Shown here: positions 1 to 8,771 of the stretch, piece after piece
Numbering within the stretch: position 1 is the stretch's first letter
Layout of the letters: each line of letters starts with the position of its first letter
Program-made: the position numbers and the translations under genes
The notes under the pieces: model-generated
Database searches by the model: none
What the model was told of the DNA's origin: nothing
The model's input: only the letters and a program-made list of their open reading frames with translations
Assembly: GCA_937974555.1 (NCBI GenBank)
Contig: CALJKR010000049.1
Span: forward strand, 17,352 to 81,351
Length of the DNA: 64,000 nt
Source of the DNA: an uncultured Flavobacteriales bacterium
GTDB lineage: Bacteria > Bacteroidota > Bacteroidia > Flavobacteriales_D > Sanyastnellaceae
Direction of reading: 5' to 3'

Positions 1-91
1 ATTCGATATATCTCAACTTTCCAAAGGTCTCTACTATGTGCAAATCACCACTAGCTCATTTCAGTCCACGAAAAAACTTGTTGTACAATGA
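1..91 (+). CDS. C-terminal end of a T9SS-sorted protein (partial)
   Basis: Only the last 29 codons are in the window, read from position 2 to the TGA at 89-91. The peptide has the pattern DISQLSKGLYYVQI followed by KKLVVQ at the end, which is the typical last two strands of the Bacteroidota type IX secretion C-terminal domain (L..G.Y.v.i.t......KklvvQ). The protein is therefore probably exported across the outer membrane, but its catalytic or binding part lies upstream. The stop overlaps the start of the next gene (ATGA), so it may be the first gene of the copper operon. Confidence 0.75.
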   Translation, partial: FDISQLSKGLYYVQITTSSFQSTKKLVVQ

Positions 92-420
92 AATTCCTAT
101 CAATAATAACATTGGGGCTAATTCTTGCTTCATGTGAAGTGCCGATCAACAACTCGAAAACATCTGTGAAAGAAATCTATGGCAATTGTGGTATGTGCAA
201 AAAAACCATTGAAGAAGCAGGGAACCAAGATGGCATTTCTAGCGTGGATTGGAATAAAGATACGAAGAAGGCTACCATCACAATTGACAGTACAAAAACT
301 ACATTCGATTCTGTGCTGAAACTAATTGCCGAAAGCGGATATGATAATGAAGCTTTTAAGGCAAATCAAGCAAGCTATGACGGCCTTCATGAATGTTGTA
401 AGTATGAAAGAAGTAAATAA
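88..420 (+). CDS. HMA-domain heavy-metal-binding lipoprotein
   Basis: A 110-residue lipoprotein. The signal peptide ends in a lipobox LASC with Cys16. The rest is a single ferredoxin-like heavy-metal-associated fold with the CxxC ligand pair CGMC at residues 34-37, as in periplasmic copper chaperones. The end of the domain carries an unusual HECC motif that returns as DECC in the related lipoprotein encoded at 1948-2811. It overlaps the preceding T9SS gene by 4 bases and the following multicopper oxidase by 17 bases, which argues for translational coupling. Likely role, by inference: cell-surface or periplasmic copper binding and delivery to the neighbouring oxidases. Confidence 0.8.
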   Translation: MKFLSIITLGLILASCEVPINNSKTSVKEIYGNCGMCKKTIEEAGNQDGISSVDWNKDTKKATITIDSTKTTFDSVLKLIAESGYDNEAFKANQASYDGLHECCKYERSK

Positions 421-1918
421 TACTCACAGCAGAAAACACTTTTTGCAAATCACTTCAGCCGGCCTTTCATATTGGCTCGTTGGAGGATTTGCCTTAAGTG
501 CGAGTCAATTGTTACAATCTTGTAATAAGGATTCCATGATGCAAGGCCATGATTCTGGAATGATGATGGGATCACCAGTTCTCGTAACACAGGGCGATTT
601 CACAACACTTTTACCGCAAAGTCAACTGTACAATTCAAGCCAAGAACTGAGACCGCAGAATACTACTTGCATGATAAATGGTCAGAGTATTCATGTCCTA
701 GGATACTTTGCTTTGAGCATGTTGGGGCCTTCATTCAATTTTCAACAAGGGGATGTGATTTCTATTCCTATTGTGAATGATCTCTTAGAAACAACCAATA
801 TTCATTGGCATGGATTGCATATTGCATCGAACGCAGATGGCTTACCAAATGATGGTATTACAGCAGGAGCTTCTTTTATTGTATCATTTCAGATAAATCA
901 AAGAGCCTCAATGTGCTGGTATCATCCCCATATTGATGGGCTTACAGCAAGTCAAGTATGGAGAGGGTTGGCGGGAATGTTCTTTATAAGGGATCAGGAA
1001 GAAGCAAGCTTGAACTTACCAAGTGGTGAATTCGAAATTCCATTGGTTATTCAGGATAGAAATCTAAGTTCCTCTGTTCTAAATTATGCCCCTTCAGGAA
1101 TGGATAAAATGTTCGGATTGCAAGGATCGCACATTTTGATTAATGGTGTTTTTTCTCCGTACAAAGAAGTCTCAAAATCGGCCTATAGATTGAGAGTTCT
1201 AAATGGAAGCAATTCTAGAATTTACAATATAGCCTTTGACGATAATAGAAGCTTTCAAGTAATTGGAAACGATGGTGGTCTGCTTCCTGAATCTGCTTAC
1301 TTAAATTCATTTCTTCTGGCGCCAGGTGAAAGAGTCGATTTAATTGTTGACTTCTCAACTTCCTTATTAAATAGTGAAATTCATTTAGTAAGCAAGACTT
1401 TTAGTGGTGCCGGAAATACACAAGGTGCTCAAGAATTTCAAATCTTGAAATTTATTGTAAGTAGCGATATTGAAGCGAATAATGCAGTTACTAGCACCAC
1501 AAGCAATATAGACAACTTAGTGTTTACCGGTGGCTTAACAAGAACATTTGACATATCGAATCAATCCATGAATATGTCCATGAGGCATAATATTAATGGC
1601 ATTGAATACAGCCCAGAAGTTGTCAACTTCAGTGTTCAAAGTGGAATTGTTGAGAAGTGGGTTTTTGATAATTCAAACGGAGCTGAGAGTCACCCAATAC
1701 ATGTTCATGGCACATCATTTCAAATCGCAGAAAGAACTTCTGGTAGAAATTCGGTAATGCCTTTTGAAATGGGATGGAAAGATACAGTCCTCATATTGCC
1801 AGGCGAGGTTGTTTCGGTGCTGATTCAATTTAGCAGTTCCAATCAAAAATATGTTCTCCACTGTCACAATTTAGAGCATGAGGATAATGGCATGATGCTG
1901 CAATTCGAAGTTCTCTAA
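404..1918 (+). CDS. Multicopper oxidase (CueO/SufI-like)
   Basis: A 504-residue three-cupredoxin oxidase. All four copper signatures are visible: HWHG near residue 133, YHPH near 173, HPIHVHG near 430 and HCHNLEHEDNGMM near 486-498, so the T1 and trinuclear T2/T3 sites look complete. The N-terminus has SRKHFLQ, a Tat-like motif, a hydrophobic stretch and LLQSC, which could be a lipobox; the protein probably folds with copper before export. I start at the ATG at 404, because the reading frame open further upstream lies inside the previous gene. It probably oxidises cuprous copper in the periplasm. Codon use is AT-rich compared with genes after 5.5 kb. Confidence 0.88.
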   Translation: MKEVNNTHSRKHFLQITSAGLSYWLVGGFALSASQLLQSCNKDSMMQGHDSGMMMGSPVLVTQGDFTTLLPQSQLYNSSQELRPQNTTCMINGQSIHVLGYFALSMLGPSFNFQQGDVISIPIVNDLLETTNIHWHGLHIASNADGLPNDGITAGASFIVSFQINQRASMCWYHPHIDGLTASQVWRGLAGMFFIRDQEEASLNLPSGEFEIPLVIQDRNLSSSVLNYAPSGMDKMFGLQGSHILINGVFSPYKEVSKSAYRLRVLNGSNSRIYNIAFDDNRSFQVIGNDGGLLPESAYLNSFLLAPGERVDLIVDFSTSLLNSEIHLVSKTFSGAGNTQGAQEFQILKFIVSSDIEANNAVTSTTSNIDNLVFTGGLTRTFDISNQSMNMSMRHNINGIEYSPEVVNFSVQSGIVEKWVFDNSNGAESHPIHVHGTSFQIAERTSGRNSVMPFEMGWKDTVLILPGEVVSVLIQFSSSNQKYVLHCHNLEHEDNGMMLQFEVL

Positions 1919-1947
1919 ATCTAGATTGAAAATCAAAAATAAAAACA

Positions 1948-2811
1948 ATGAAAACAATCAAAATTATAATACTAGTAATGGCAATGTCCAATGTCATTGC
2001 GGGATGCAAAAGTCAACTCCACAATTCGAAAACTGAGGTTTTCAAGGTTAGTGGTGTTTGCAACAAATGTAAATCAACGATTGAAACTGCATCAAACCAC
2101 AGCGGTGTTTCAATTGCAGTTTGGGATGTAGATGAACGAAGATTAACATTGACTTATGACACAACGAAAACAAACTCAGACAAAATTCTAAAACAAATTG
2201 CCTATGCAGGGTATGACAATGAGAGATACCTTGCTCCAGATGAGGCCTATGCCAATTTGGATGAATGTTGCCATTATGCGAGAGAATTCATTAAGCAAGT
2301 TTCGGAACCTACCAAAGTGGATCAGAATATTCAAAATACCGAAGTTGCCTCTCAAGATACCTTGATTGAAGTTGATGGAAGTGTCATATTTAGTCGTTTT
2401 TATGAGGCCTATTTCTCGTTAAAAGACGCATTAATCAATGGGAGTCCTACTTTAGTCGCGAGCGCAGCTAAAGAACTACACGCATCCGCGGCTGAACTTG
2501 AGGGAAAGCAAAATGTACCGATTATAAAATTAGTTTGGATTCCATACAGTTCTAAAATTTTAGAAATCTCTTCCTTCATTCAAACCACGAAACAAATTGA
2601 ATCACAGAGAATGAAATTCAAAGAACTAACCTCATCGGTAGCAAATATTCTTGAGAAAGCAAAACCCAATTATCCAGTTTACTTAGATCACTGCCCAATG
2701 TTTGACAATGGTAAGGGTGCGGACTGGTTGAGCAAAGAAAAGGAAATAAGGAATCCGTACTATGGAAGTATGATGATGAATTGCGGTAGTAATAAAGCCG
2801 TCATCAATTAA
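1948..2811 (+). CDS. Lipoprotein with HMA and DUF3347 domains
   Basis: A 287-residue lipoprotein (lipobox IAGC, Cys20). Residues about 30-100 form an HMA-type domain with CNKC at 38-41 and the same DECC ending as the small lipoprotein upstream. Residues about 125-285 match the DUF3347 pattern: a helical region, then HCPMFDNGKGADWLS and NPYYGSMMMNCG. DUF3347 is common in Bacteroidota copper-efflux components (for example fused to CusB-like proteins) and its HCPM and Met/Cys residues suggest metal binding. It sits between the two multicopper oxidases. Role inferred: periplasmic copper chaperone or sink. Confidence 0.8.
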   Translation: MKTIKIIILVMAMSNVIAGCKSQLHNSKTEVFKVSGVCNKCKSTIETASNHSGVSIAVWDVDERRLTLTYDTTKTNSDKILKQIAYAGYDNERYLAPDEAYANLDECCHYAREFIKQVSEPTKVDQNIQNTEVASQDTLIEVDGSVIFSRFYEAYFSLKDALINGSPTLVASAAKELHASAAELEGKQNVPIIKLVWIPYSSKILEISSFIQTTKQIESQRMKFKELTSSVANILEKAKPNYPVYLDHCPMFDNGKGADWLSKEKEIRNPYYGSMMMNCGSNKAVIN

Positions 2812-2819
2812 AATTTAGT

Positions 2820-5069
2820 ATGCACATACTGTCGAAAAATGGGTCTCGATTGAGACTTTTCAATGCATTTGTATTTCTTGTTTTTTGCAATCTGAATTAC
2901 ACTACGAATGCGCAAAAAACAGTTAGGTACGATCTTGTTGTGAGGGATACTAGTGTTGCTTTCGCAGGTGTGATGAAGCAAGCCATTTCTGTGAATGGCC
3001 AAATTCCTATGCCCACATTGTATTTCACACAAGGTGATACAGCAGAAATAGTAGTACTTAACAAACTTAAGCGAAGCACGTCGTTGCACTGGCATGGGCT
3101 CTTTCTACCCAACGAGTTTGATGGCGTTCCTAACGTCACTCAAATGCCGATTGAACCGGATTCTATTTTCATATATCGCTTTCCAATCATTCAAAGCGGA
3201 ACACATTGGTATCACAGTCACTCCGGCTTGCAGGAACAAATTGGAATGTATGGAATGTTTATCATGTCGAAAAATGCAAACGACTCTACATACCGAGCAA
3301 ACATAGATGGCATCCCCTCGATTAATTTGATTTTGAGTGAATGGACGAATTTGAAGCCAGAAAATGTTCACCGAATGTTACATAATGCAACCGATTGGTT
3401 TGCGATAAAGAAAGGTTCTACTCAAAGCTATGCTGAAGCAATACAACAGGGTTATTTGGGAACCAAAGTTCGTAACGAATGGAAGCGCATGACCGCAATG
3501 GACGTTAGCGATGTATATTATGATAAGGTGTTTTTTAATGGCAACTCCGATTTAGAATATAACAAATTTAAAGCTGGTGATCGAGTAAGGTTGCGTATTG
3601 CTAATGGCGGAGCTTCAAGTTACTTCTGGTTGAATTATGCAGGTGGAAAAATGACAGTCGTTGCCAACGATGGCAACGATGTTGAACCCGTCGAGGTAGA
3701 TAGGCTGCTAATTGCTGTTTCTGAAACTTATGATGTAATAATCACGCTGCCTCAGGACAGTGTCTCTTATGAATTTAGAGCAACCACGGAGGATCGAACT
3801 CAGAATACATCAGTTTGGATTGGAAATGGAAAACGAAAATTAGCCAATCCATTGGATCGACTGAAATATTTCGAAGGAATGAAAATGATGAATTCTATGA
3901 TGAACATGGACGGTTCATTAGACGATATGGGCATGAATATGAGTTTGAATCAAATGGACATGAACATTGTGATGTATCCTGAGATCACTGGTCCATTAGA
4001 AAATCATAAAAATGCTACAGATACCACACAGAATTACAGAAGTAATGAATTGAGTGACATTAAAACGTTGAATTACTCAATGCTTCGTGCGCCATATTCT
4101 ACTGAACTACCGACTGATTCTACCCTTACTCTAAAATTTGAACTTTCTGGAAATATGAATCGCTATGTCTGGAGTATGAACAATAAAGTGGTCTCAGAAT
4201 CAGATAAAATTCTTATTAGGAAAGGGCAAAATGTTAAAATGATAATTTACAACGGCTCTATGATGAGGCATCCAATGCACCTGCATGGACATGACTTTAG
4301 ACTATTGAATGGCCAAGGTTCTAATGCACCGCTGAAGAACATTGTTGACATCATGCCAATGGAAACAGATACTCTTGAGTTCAAAGCAAATATCGAAGGT
4401 GATTGGTTTTTCCATTGTCATATTCTTTATCACATGATGAGTGGAATGGGGCGAATTTTCACTTACGAGAATCAATCAAAAAATCCCAAACTTACTAATC
4501 CCAAATTAGCTAATAGAAATTTAATGTGGGAGGATAGGAAACCACATTTTATGATTCATAATGGATTTGAAACTAATGGAAACGATGGTGAGGCAATGCT
4601 AAGTTCCACAAGGTGGACCTTAAGCACTGAATGGAGATTAGGTTATCATGCTATGCATGGATATGAAATTGAAACTCACTTAGGAAGACACTTTGGAAAA
4701 ATGCAGTGGTTCATGCCCTTCATTGGATATGATTGGCGCTACAGAACCAGGGGTATTAACTTTCAAGAAGAAAATATTTTTGGACAATCTGATACAAAGG
4801 ACACACGCAAGTCATTCTCATTAGGCTTTCAATATACTTTGCCGATGCTTGTGAAACTAGAAATGGAATACTTCACGAATGGAACATTTTTAGTGCAGCT
4901 TAAGCGAGAAGATATACCGATATCAAAGCGATTGCGTTCTAGTTTCATTGTAAATTCTGACAAGGAATACATGATCGGTTTGAGGTATATAATGACCAGA
5001 TCCATTTCGGTATCCACACATTACGACAGCGATATGGGTTGGGGAGCAGGAATTACGGTAATGTATTGA
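2820..5069 (+). CDS. Multicopper oxidase (CopA-like) fused to a C-terminal barrel-like domain
   Basis: A 749-residue protein with an N-terminal signal sequence. The first part is a CopA-type multicopper oxidase: HWHG near residue 90, HWYHSHSG near 131, HPMHLHGHDF near 484 and HCHILYHMMSGMGR near 532. Between domains 2 and 3 lies a methionine-rich stretch (about residues 353-388, many MxM pairs), as in CopA/CueO copper-loading segments. After about residue 560 the sequence changes to alternating aromatic and polar residues (for example RWTLSTEWRLGYH and IGYDWRYRTRG), resembling the outer-membrane barrel protein CopB. The oxidase would thus be tethered to, or continue into, an outer-membrane domain. 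It follows the DUF3347 gene by 8 bases. Confidence 0.85.
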   Translation: MHILSKNGSRLRLFNAFVFLVFCNLNYTTNAQKTVRYDLVVRDTSVAFAGVMKQAISVNGQIPMPTLYFTQGDTAEIVVLNKLKRSTSLHWHGLFLPNEFDGVPNVTQMPIEPDSIFIYRFPIIQSGTHWYHSHSGLQEQIGMYGMFIMSKNANDSTYRANIDGIPSINLILSEWTNLKPENVHRMLHNATDWFAIKKGSTQSYAEAIQQGYLGTKVRNEWKRMTAMDVSDVYYDKVFFNGNSDLEYNKFKAGDRVRLRIANGGASSYFWLNYAGGKMTVVANDGNDVEPVEVDRLLIAVSETYDVIITLPQDSVSYEFRATTEDRTQNTSVWIGNGKRKLANPLDRLKYFEGMKMMNSMMNMDGSLDDMGMNMSLNQMDMNIVMYPEITGPLENHKNATDTTQNYRSNELSDIKTLNYSMLRAPYSTELPTDSTLTLKFELSGNMNRYVWSMNNKVVSESDKILIRKGQNVKMIIYNGSMMRHPMHLHGHDFRLLNGQGSNAPLKNIVDIMPMETDTLEFKANIEGDWFFHCHILYHMMSGMGRIFTYENQSKNPKLTNPKLANRNLMWEDRKPHFMIHNGFETNGNDGEAMLSSTRWTLSTEWRLGYHAMHGYEIETHLGRHFGKMQWFMPFIGYDWRYRTRGINFQEENIFGQSDTKDTRKSFSLGFQYTLPMLVKLEMEYFTNGTFLVQLKREDIPISKRLRSSFIVNSDKEYMIGLRYIMTRSISVSTHYDSDMGWGAGITVMY

Positions 5070-5253
5070 GTAATATTTTTAAAGAATTGACATTATTCTT
5101 ATCTTCGCCTCAACGCAAACTAACACGACACTTTGAATATGCGTTCCTCTTCAAAATAGTCGTGCATTTGCGTGACCCATTTACGACATCGGTAGTATAA
5201 GAAATTGACATACACGGCTTTGAGAGGTTAGGTTCATAATCCTCACTCTCCGC

Positions 5254-5368
5254 CAGAAAACATCAATGCCCCATTAGGGGCATTTTTTATTGGTGGATGA
5301 GCCAAGTTTACTTGAGCGAATCCAATCCATGAAAAATGCAAGCACGCAGTGCGCATTGATGTTTTCTG
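5254..5368. repeat. 16-base perfect inverted repeat
   Basis: CAGAAAACATCAATGC at 5254-5269 is the exact reverse complement of the 16 bases at 5353-5368. The first arm begins within the tRNA-like CCA end and runs into the terminator stem. The arms are separated by 83 bases. A perfect 16-base pair this close is unlikely by chance; it could be the ends of a remnant miniature element or a long-range RNA stem. Confidence 0.7.
5267..5288 (+). terminator. Rho-independent terminator
   Basis: TGCCCC and GGGGCA pair around a 4-base loop and are followed by six T residues. It lies about 200 bases after the copper oxidase stop, so it ends either that operon or a short transcript starting near 5110. Confidence 0.8.
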
Positions 5369-5535
5369 AAGCCCCACAAAAAGGGAACAGCGGAGCTAAT
5401 CCCAAAGGAGAAGAATGAGAATGACAATCGGAATGAGAGAGTATCGCTGATGATCATTTGCTCTCCACTTGCTCCGTAACAAAATATCCTCTATTCCGTA
5501 TACCAGAGTTGACCCATTGTTAAGAGGTCAAGGAT

Positions 5536-6744
5536 ATGATGGATACTGACAAAACAAAAGAGGTGCTCCTTGAGGAGATACGTCAATTGCGAATTGAAAA
5601 TCAATTACTCAAATCGGGAAAAGATCAATTTGCTCTTGAACGTACCATTGCTCAAAATCGTTTCCAAATGCTTTTTGAACAGTCTCCCGTGGGGATTGCT
5701 CTTGTCCTGCATGAGACAGGCGAATTTTTAGAAGTCAACAATTCTATTTTGGAATCTACAGGCTATTCAAGAGATGAATTTCTACAGTTGAGCTACTGGG
5801 ATCTAACTCCTCGTGAATATGAGCAACAGGAGCTAAGACAATTGGAAACTTTAAATAAAACGGGGCGATTTGGACCCAACTATAAAGAGTACATCAGAAA
5901 TGATGGCAGTCGCTACCCCATTTCCATCAGTGGTGCTCTTTTTGTTGACGCAGACGGCCGAAATGTCGTTTGGGGAATTATTGAAGATTTGACAGACCAG
6001 AAAAAACAAGAATCCATCATCAAAAATCAAAATGAAGAACTGATCAAATTAAATGCATCCAAAGACAAATTCTTTTCCATCATTGCCCATGATTTAAAAA
6101 GTCCATTCAGCGCCATCATCGGTTTAAGCGATTTGTTACTTGATCGGATTCATGCCAACGACACGGAGGGAATAGAAAGTTACGCTCAATTCATTCATCA
6201 ATCCTCAAAAAAGGCTCTGGATCTGCTTCTCAATCTCATGGAATGGTCCCAAATACAAACGGGGCGTATGCGATACTACCCCGAGTATTTTAAAATTCAC
6301 GAATTAAACGAAGAATGTTTAGAATTGCTCAGTTGTAATGCAGAACAAAAAAATATTATCATTCAAAGTCATATTTCACCGGAGATCATGGTGTTTGCAG
6401 ATAAAGTGATGATCAGCACCGTCCTTCGCAATCTTATATCCAATGCTATCAAATACACCCGATCTGAAGGAACCATTTCTATATCCGCTGAGGAAAGAGA
6501 AAAAGAGGTGATTATATCCATTCAAGACAATGGCATCGGTATATCACCCCAAGAATCAGTAGAGCTCTTTCAAATTGACGGGGTCCACTCAAGGCCGGGA
6601 ACCGCAAAAGAAAAAGGCACTGGTTTAGGTTTGATTTTGTGCAAAGAATTTTTAGAAAAAAACAATGGCAAAATCTGGTTGGAAAGTCAAGAAAACATTG
6701 GAACCACATTTTCATTCTCTTTACCACGGTATTTTTTGTATTGA
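5536..6744 (+). CDS. PAS-domain sensor histidine kinase
   Basis: A 402-residue cytoplasmic kinase without membrane segments. A short N-terminal coiled coil (residues about 1-40) precedes a PAS domain (about 45-160), then a HisKA dimerisation domain with the phosphoacceptor His185 in AHDLKSPFS, and an HATPase domain with NLISNAIKYT (about 298), DNGIGIS (about 331) and GTGLGL (about 361). All catalytic boxes are present. No receiver domain and no response-regulator gene is adjacent, so its partner is encoded elsewhere. A GAGGTCAAGG stretch before the ATG is a possible ribosome binding site. Confidence 0.9.
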   Translation: MMDTDKTKEVLLEEIRQLRIENQLLKSGKDQFALERTIAQNRFQMLFEQSPVGIALVLHETGEFLEVNNSILESTGYSRDEFLQLSYWDLTPREYEQQELRQLETLNKTGRFGPNYKEYIRNDGSRYPISISGALFVDADGRNVVWGIIEDLTDQKKQESIIKNQNEELIKLNASKDKFFSIIAHDLKSPFSAIIGLSDLLLDRIHANDTEGIESYAQFIHQSSKKALDLLLNLMEWSQIQTGRMRYYPEYFKIHELNEECLELLSCNAEQKNIIIQSHISPEIMVFADKVMISTVLRNLISNAIKYTRSEGTISISAEEREKEVIISIQDNGIGISPQESVELFQIDGVHSRPGTAKEKGTGLGLILCKEFLEKNNGKIWLESQENIGTTFSFSLPRYFLY

Positions 6745-6810
6745 CATCGTATTGAAATGGAGTTCAAAGCTTAAAAGAACATTCTCATTCCGTTTCTCCC
6801 TTCCCCTTGT

Positions 6811-7707
6811 CTACCAGCACCATTTCACGCCGAGAGTACTTTGAACCGTAGGAAATAAATAACCGCGTGTTTCTGGTACATGGACATAATTCAGGGCGGG
6901 TCTTATCTCGGAAAAGAGATGTAAGTTCTTCAAATACTCCCGCTTTTGTCCGACTCTGAATTCAATACCCATGGGAATGTAAGCGGCGGTTGACCATCCC
7001 ATTTTATTATGAAATGTCTCTCTCTGAAAATCAAAATTTGAATCATATGTACCGCTGGATGAGATTACCGTTCCTTGGGTATCTACTACACTTGTCGTCT
7101 GCCGGTGGTTCAATAGGATTTCTGTCCTTGGCGACAAATTCAAACCAGCATTGACTCCCAAACCAGCAAATAGATTCAACCGATTATCCAAGCCTGTTGA
7201 CCAAATGTGAGATAAGTCCAATTTAAGGGTGGTGGCTTTGTAATATCCATTGGTATATTGTCTTTCAGTAGAATCGATAAAACCATATATCGAACCATTG
7301 GAACTTTGATACAGTGTATCTACTCGGAATTGACTCTCTGAGCTCGTTGAATACATGATGGTTTGAAATCCGTAGGCGGTTAATCCCGCACGCCAGGCTC
7401 TATGCTGACTCTTCTCCTGACCATCTTGCGATGATGGACGCCAACCCATTTGGATATTAAAACTAGATGCATTCCATGAAAACATCTGCCCCATGCGTAT
7501 GTCCTCGATGGAACTTGGTGGAAATAGGTTGGTAGTGGGTGCTAATTTTGAAAAATCCTCACGACTCATAATCATGGGCGAAGCACCCAATTCACCACCC
7601 ATCGAAACCTGGATGTGATCAATCTTAATTTTCTTCTTGACTACTTCCTGAGCGGTGCCATTCAAAATACATCCCGCACCAAACAATATTGCGATTGATC
7701 TTTTCAT
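6811..7707 (-). CDS. Exported protein, possible outer-membrane beta-barrel
   Basis: A 298-residue protein I do not recognise. It begins with a signal peptide (MKRSIAILFGAGCILNGTAQ) and has the alternating hydrophobic/polar strands, many aromatic residues and Trp-Cys-Trp end often seen in small outer-membrane barrels of Bacteroidota. A phrase such as FAGLGVNAGLNLSPRTEI is typical of barrel strands with a turn. It stands alone between the kinase and an acetyltransferase gene. Function unknown. Confidence 0.7.
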   Translation of the reverse strand: MKRSIAILFGAGCILNGTAQEVVKKKIKIDHIQVSMGGELGASPMIMSREDFSKLAPTTNLFPPSSIEDIRMGQMFSWNASSFNIQMGWRPSSQDGQEKSQHRAWRAGLTAYGFQTIMYSTSSESQFRVDTLYQSSNGSIYGFIDSTERQYTNGYYKATTLKLDLSHIWSTGLDNRLNLFAGLGVNAGLNLSPRTEILLNHRQTTSVVDTQGTVISSSGTYDSNFDFQRETFHNKMGWSTAAYIPMGIEFRVGQKREYLKNLHLFSEIRPALNYVHVPETRGYLFPTVQSTLGVKWCW

Positions 7708-7774
7708 TATTCAAATTTTTTCACAGCTACAACGACAGGCATTTTCAAATATTGTTCAAGTTCTGAATGCATCA

Positions 7775-8314
7775 TTACTCCCACAACAATGCGTATAGAT
7801 AATCCCAGTCTACCTCATCCCCAAATAGATAACGGCTCTTGATTTCCGCCTCCTTTTGGAAACCAAACTTTTGCACCAATTTGTACGAAGCGGGATTATT
7901 GATGGCTATGAATGCCTCTACTCTTCTGAGATTCATTTCGTCTTTGGCAAAATCCAATATGGTGGCCAAGGCCTCCGACATCAATCCCTTGCGTTTGTCT
8001 TCCTCATGTTTCAAGGAATAAAAAACCTCCGCCCTGCGGTGTTGCTTGGCCCATGAATGAAAGCCACACCAACCCAAAATTCGGTTGTCCTCTTTGGTAA
8101 CCAACTGAAAAAATTGAATGGTCAAGTTGTAAGTGCTGTATCCTCCCTGGTATCGGAATTGCTCCAATTCAAACTCCTCTTGGGTAGCAATACCCAAAAT
8201 GGACATAATCTCTGATTGATTGCATTCCGCAAACAATTGATGGTAAGTATCCTGATTGAAGCCCCGCAAAATCATCCGCGGGGTTTCTAATTGCACATTG
8301 AAATTCATTTTCAA
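7775..8314 (-). CDS. GNAT N-acetyltransferase, RimJ/RimL type
   Basis: A 179-residue GNAT protein. The N-terminal LETPRMILRGF, the central GWCGFHSW strand and the C-terminal NPASYKLVQKFGFQKEAEI are the usual landmarks of the RimJ/RimL/ribosomal-protein-Ser acetyltransferase group (Acetyltransf_3). The acetyl-CoA pyrophosphate loop is in the region HEEDKRKGLMSEAL. The substrate cannot be told from sequence. The gene follows the unknown gene 8340-8699 on the same strand with a short gap. Confidence 0.85.
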   Translation of the reverse strand: MKMNFNVQLETPRMILRGFNQDTYHQLFAECNQSEIMSILGIATQEEFELEQFRYQGGYSTYNLTIQFFQLVTKEDNRILGWCGFHSWAKQHRRAEVFYSLKHEEDKRKGLMSEALATILDFAKDEMNLRRVEAFIAINNPASYKLVQKFGFQKEAEIKSRYLFGDEVDWDYLYALLWE

Positions 8315-8339
8315 ATGTACATCATGAGGCTACTCGAAT

Positions 8340-8699
8340 TTAAGCCACATGAATGCAACGCTTGTGGCAAAGGTTGCTGCTGAGGTCATAGACATAAATC
8401 TCCGCATACAATGCTCCATTTTTTACAAAAAGAACATCGGCGTTGAAATGCAAAGGATATTGAATATCATCAAACAAACTAAAATCCACCACTTTGGTTT
8501 TGGCTTTGGCCGAAAGATCAAAATCGTTGCGTTTGATCACCTTGGTTTGCACATGATCCAAGACTGCCTTTATATCTGGCAAAGACATCTTGGATGACTG
8601 ACAGGCACAGTGATCCGCGTTGTCTCTCACGATGATCTCAGCTGTGAATTCATCCCACTCTTCGCTGCAAATGTGTATAAATGTATCTTTTTTCTTCAT
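8340..8699 (-). CDS. Conserved hypothetical protein
   Basis: About 119 residues if started at the ATG at 8699 (MKKKDTFIHICSEEW); a 12-codon longer version beginning at 8735 is possible but its extra residues look uncharacteristic. No signal peptide or membrane segment. The sequence is mixed alpha/beta with four to five cysteines (CACQ, CHKRC) and ends in CIHVA. I do not recognise the family. It is in tandem with the GNAT gene and the Crp-family gene on the minus strand. Confidence 0.6.
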   Translation of the reverse strand: MKKKDTFIHICSEEWDEFTAEIIVRDNADHCACQSSKMSLPDIKAVLDHVQTKVIKRNDFDLSAKAKTKVVDFSLFDDIQYPLHFNADVLFVKNGALYAEIYVYDLSSNLCHKRCIHVA

Positions 8700-8771
8700 G
8701 TTTAAGGCGAAAAGCCTTATGCAATGATGCGACACATCATCGTTTTAAAACGATAACAAATGTTTAGAAAG

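Larger units (their letters stand above)
5070..5535. other. 466-base non-coding gap after the copper cluster
   Basis: No protein gene is visible. It holds a promoter-like TATCTTCG at 5100-5107 with a T-run about 20 bases upstream, a tRNA-Ser-like 3' end at about 5231-5254, a strong terminator at 5267-5288, and a 16-base inverted repeat (5254-5269 and 5353-5368). Just before the sensor kinase gene, TTGACC and GGTCAA form a short inverted pair around 5509-5531. The combination is compatible with an old insertion junction or with a small RNA gene; neither is proven. Confidence 0.5.

Noticed and set aside
5231..5254. A functional tRNA gene
   Set aside because: Only a degenerate T arm and acceptor end are present; the 5' half cannot be found within 100 bases upstream.
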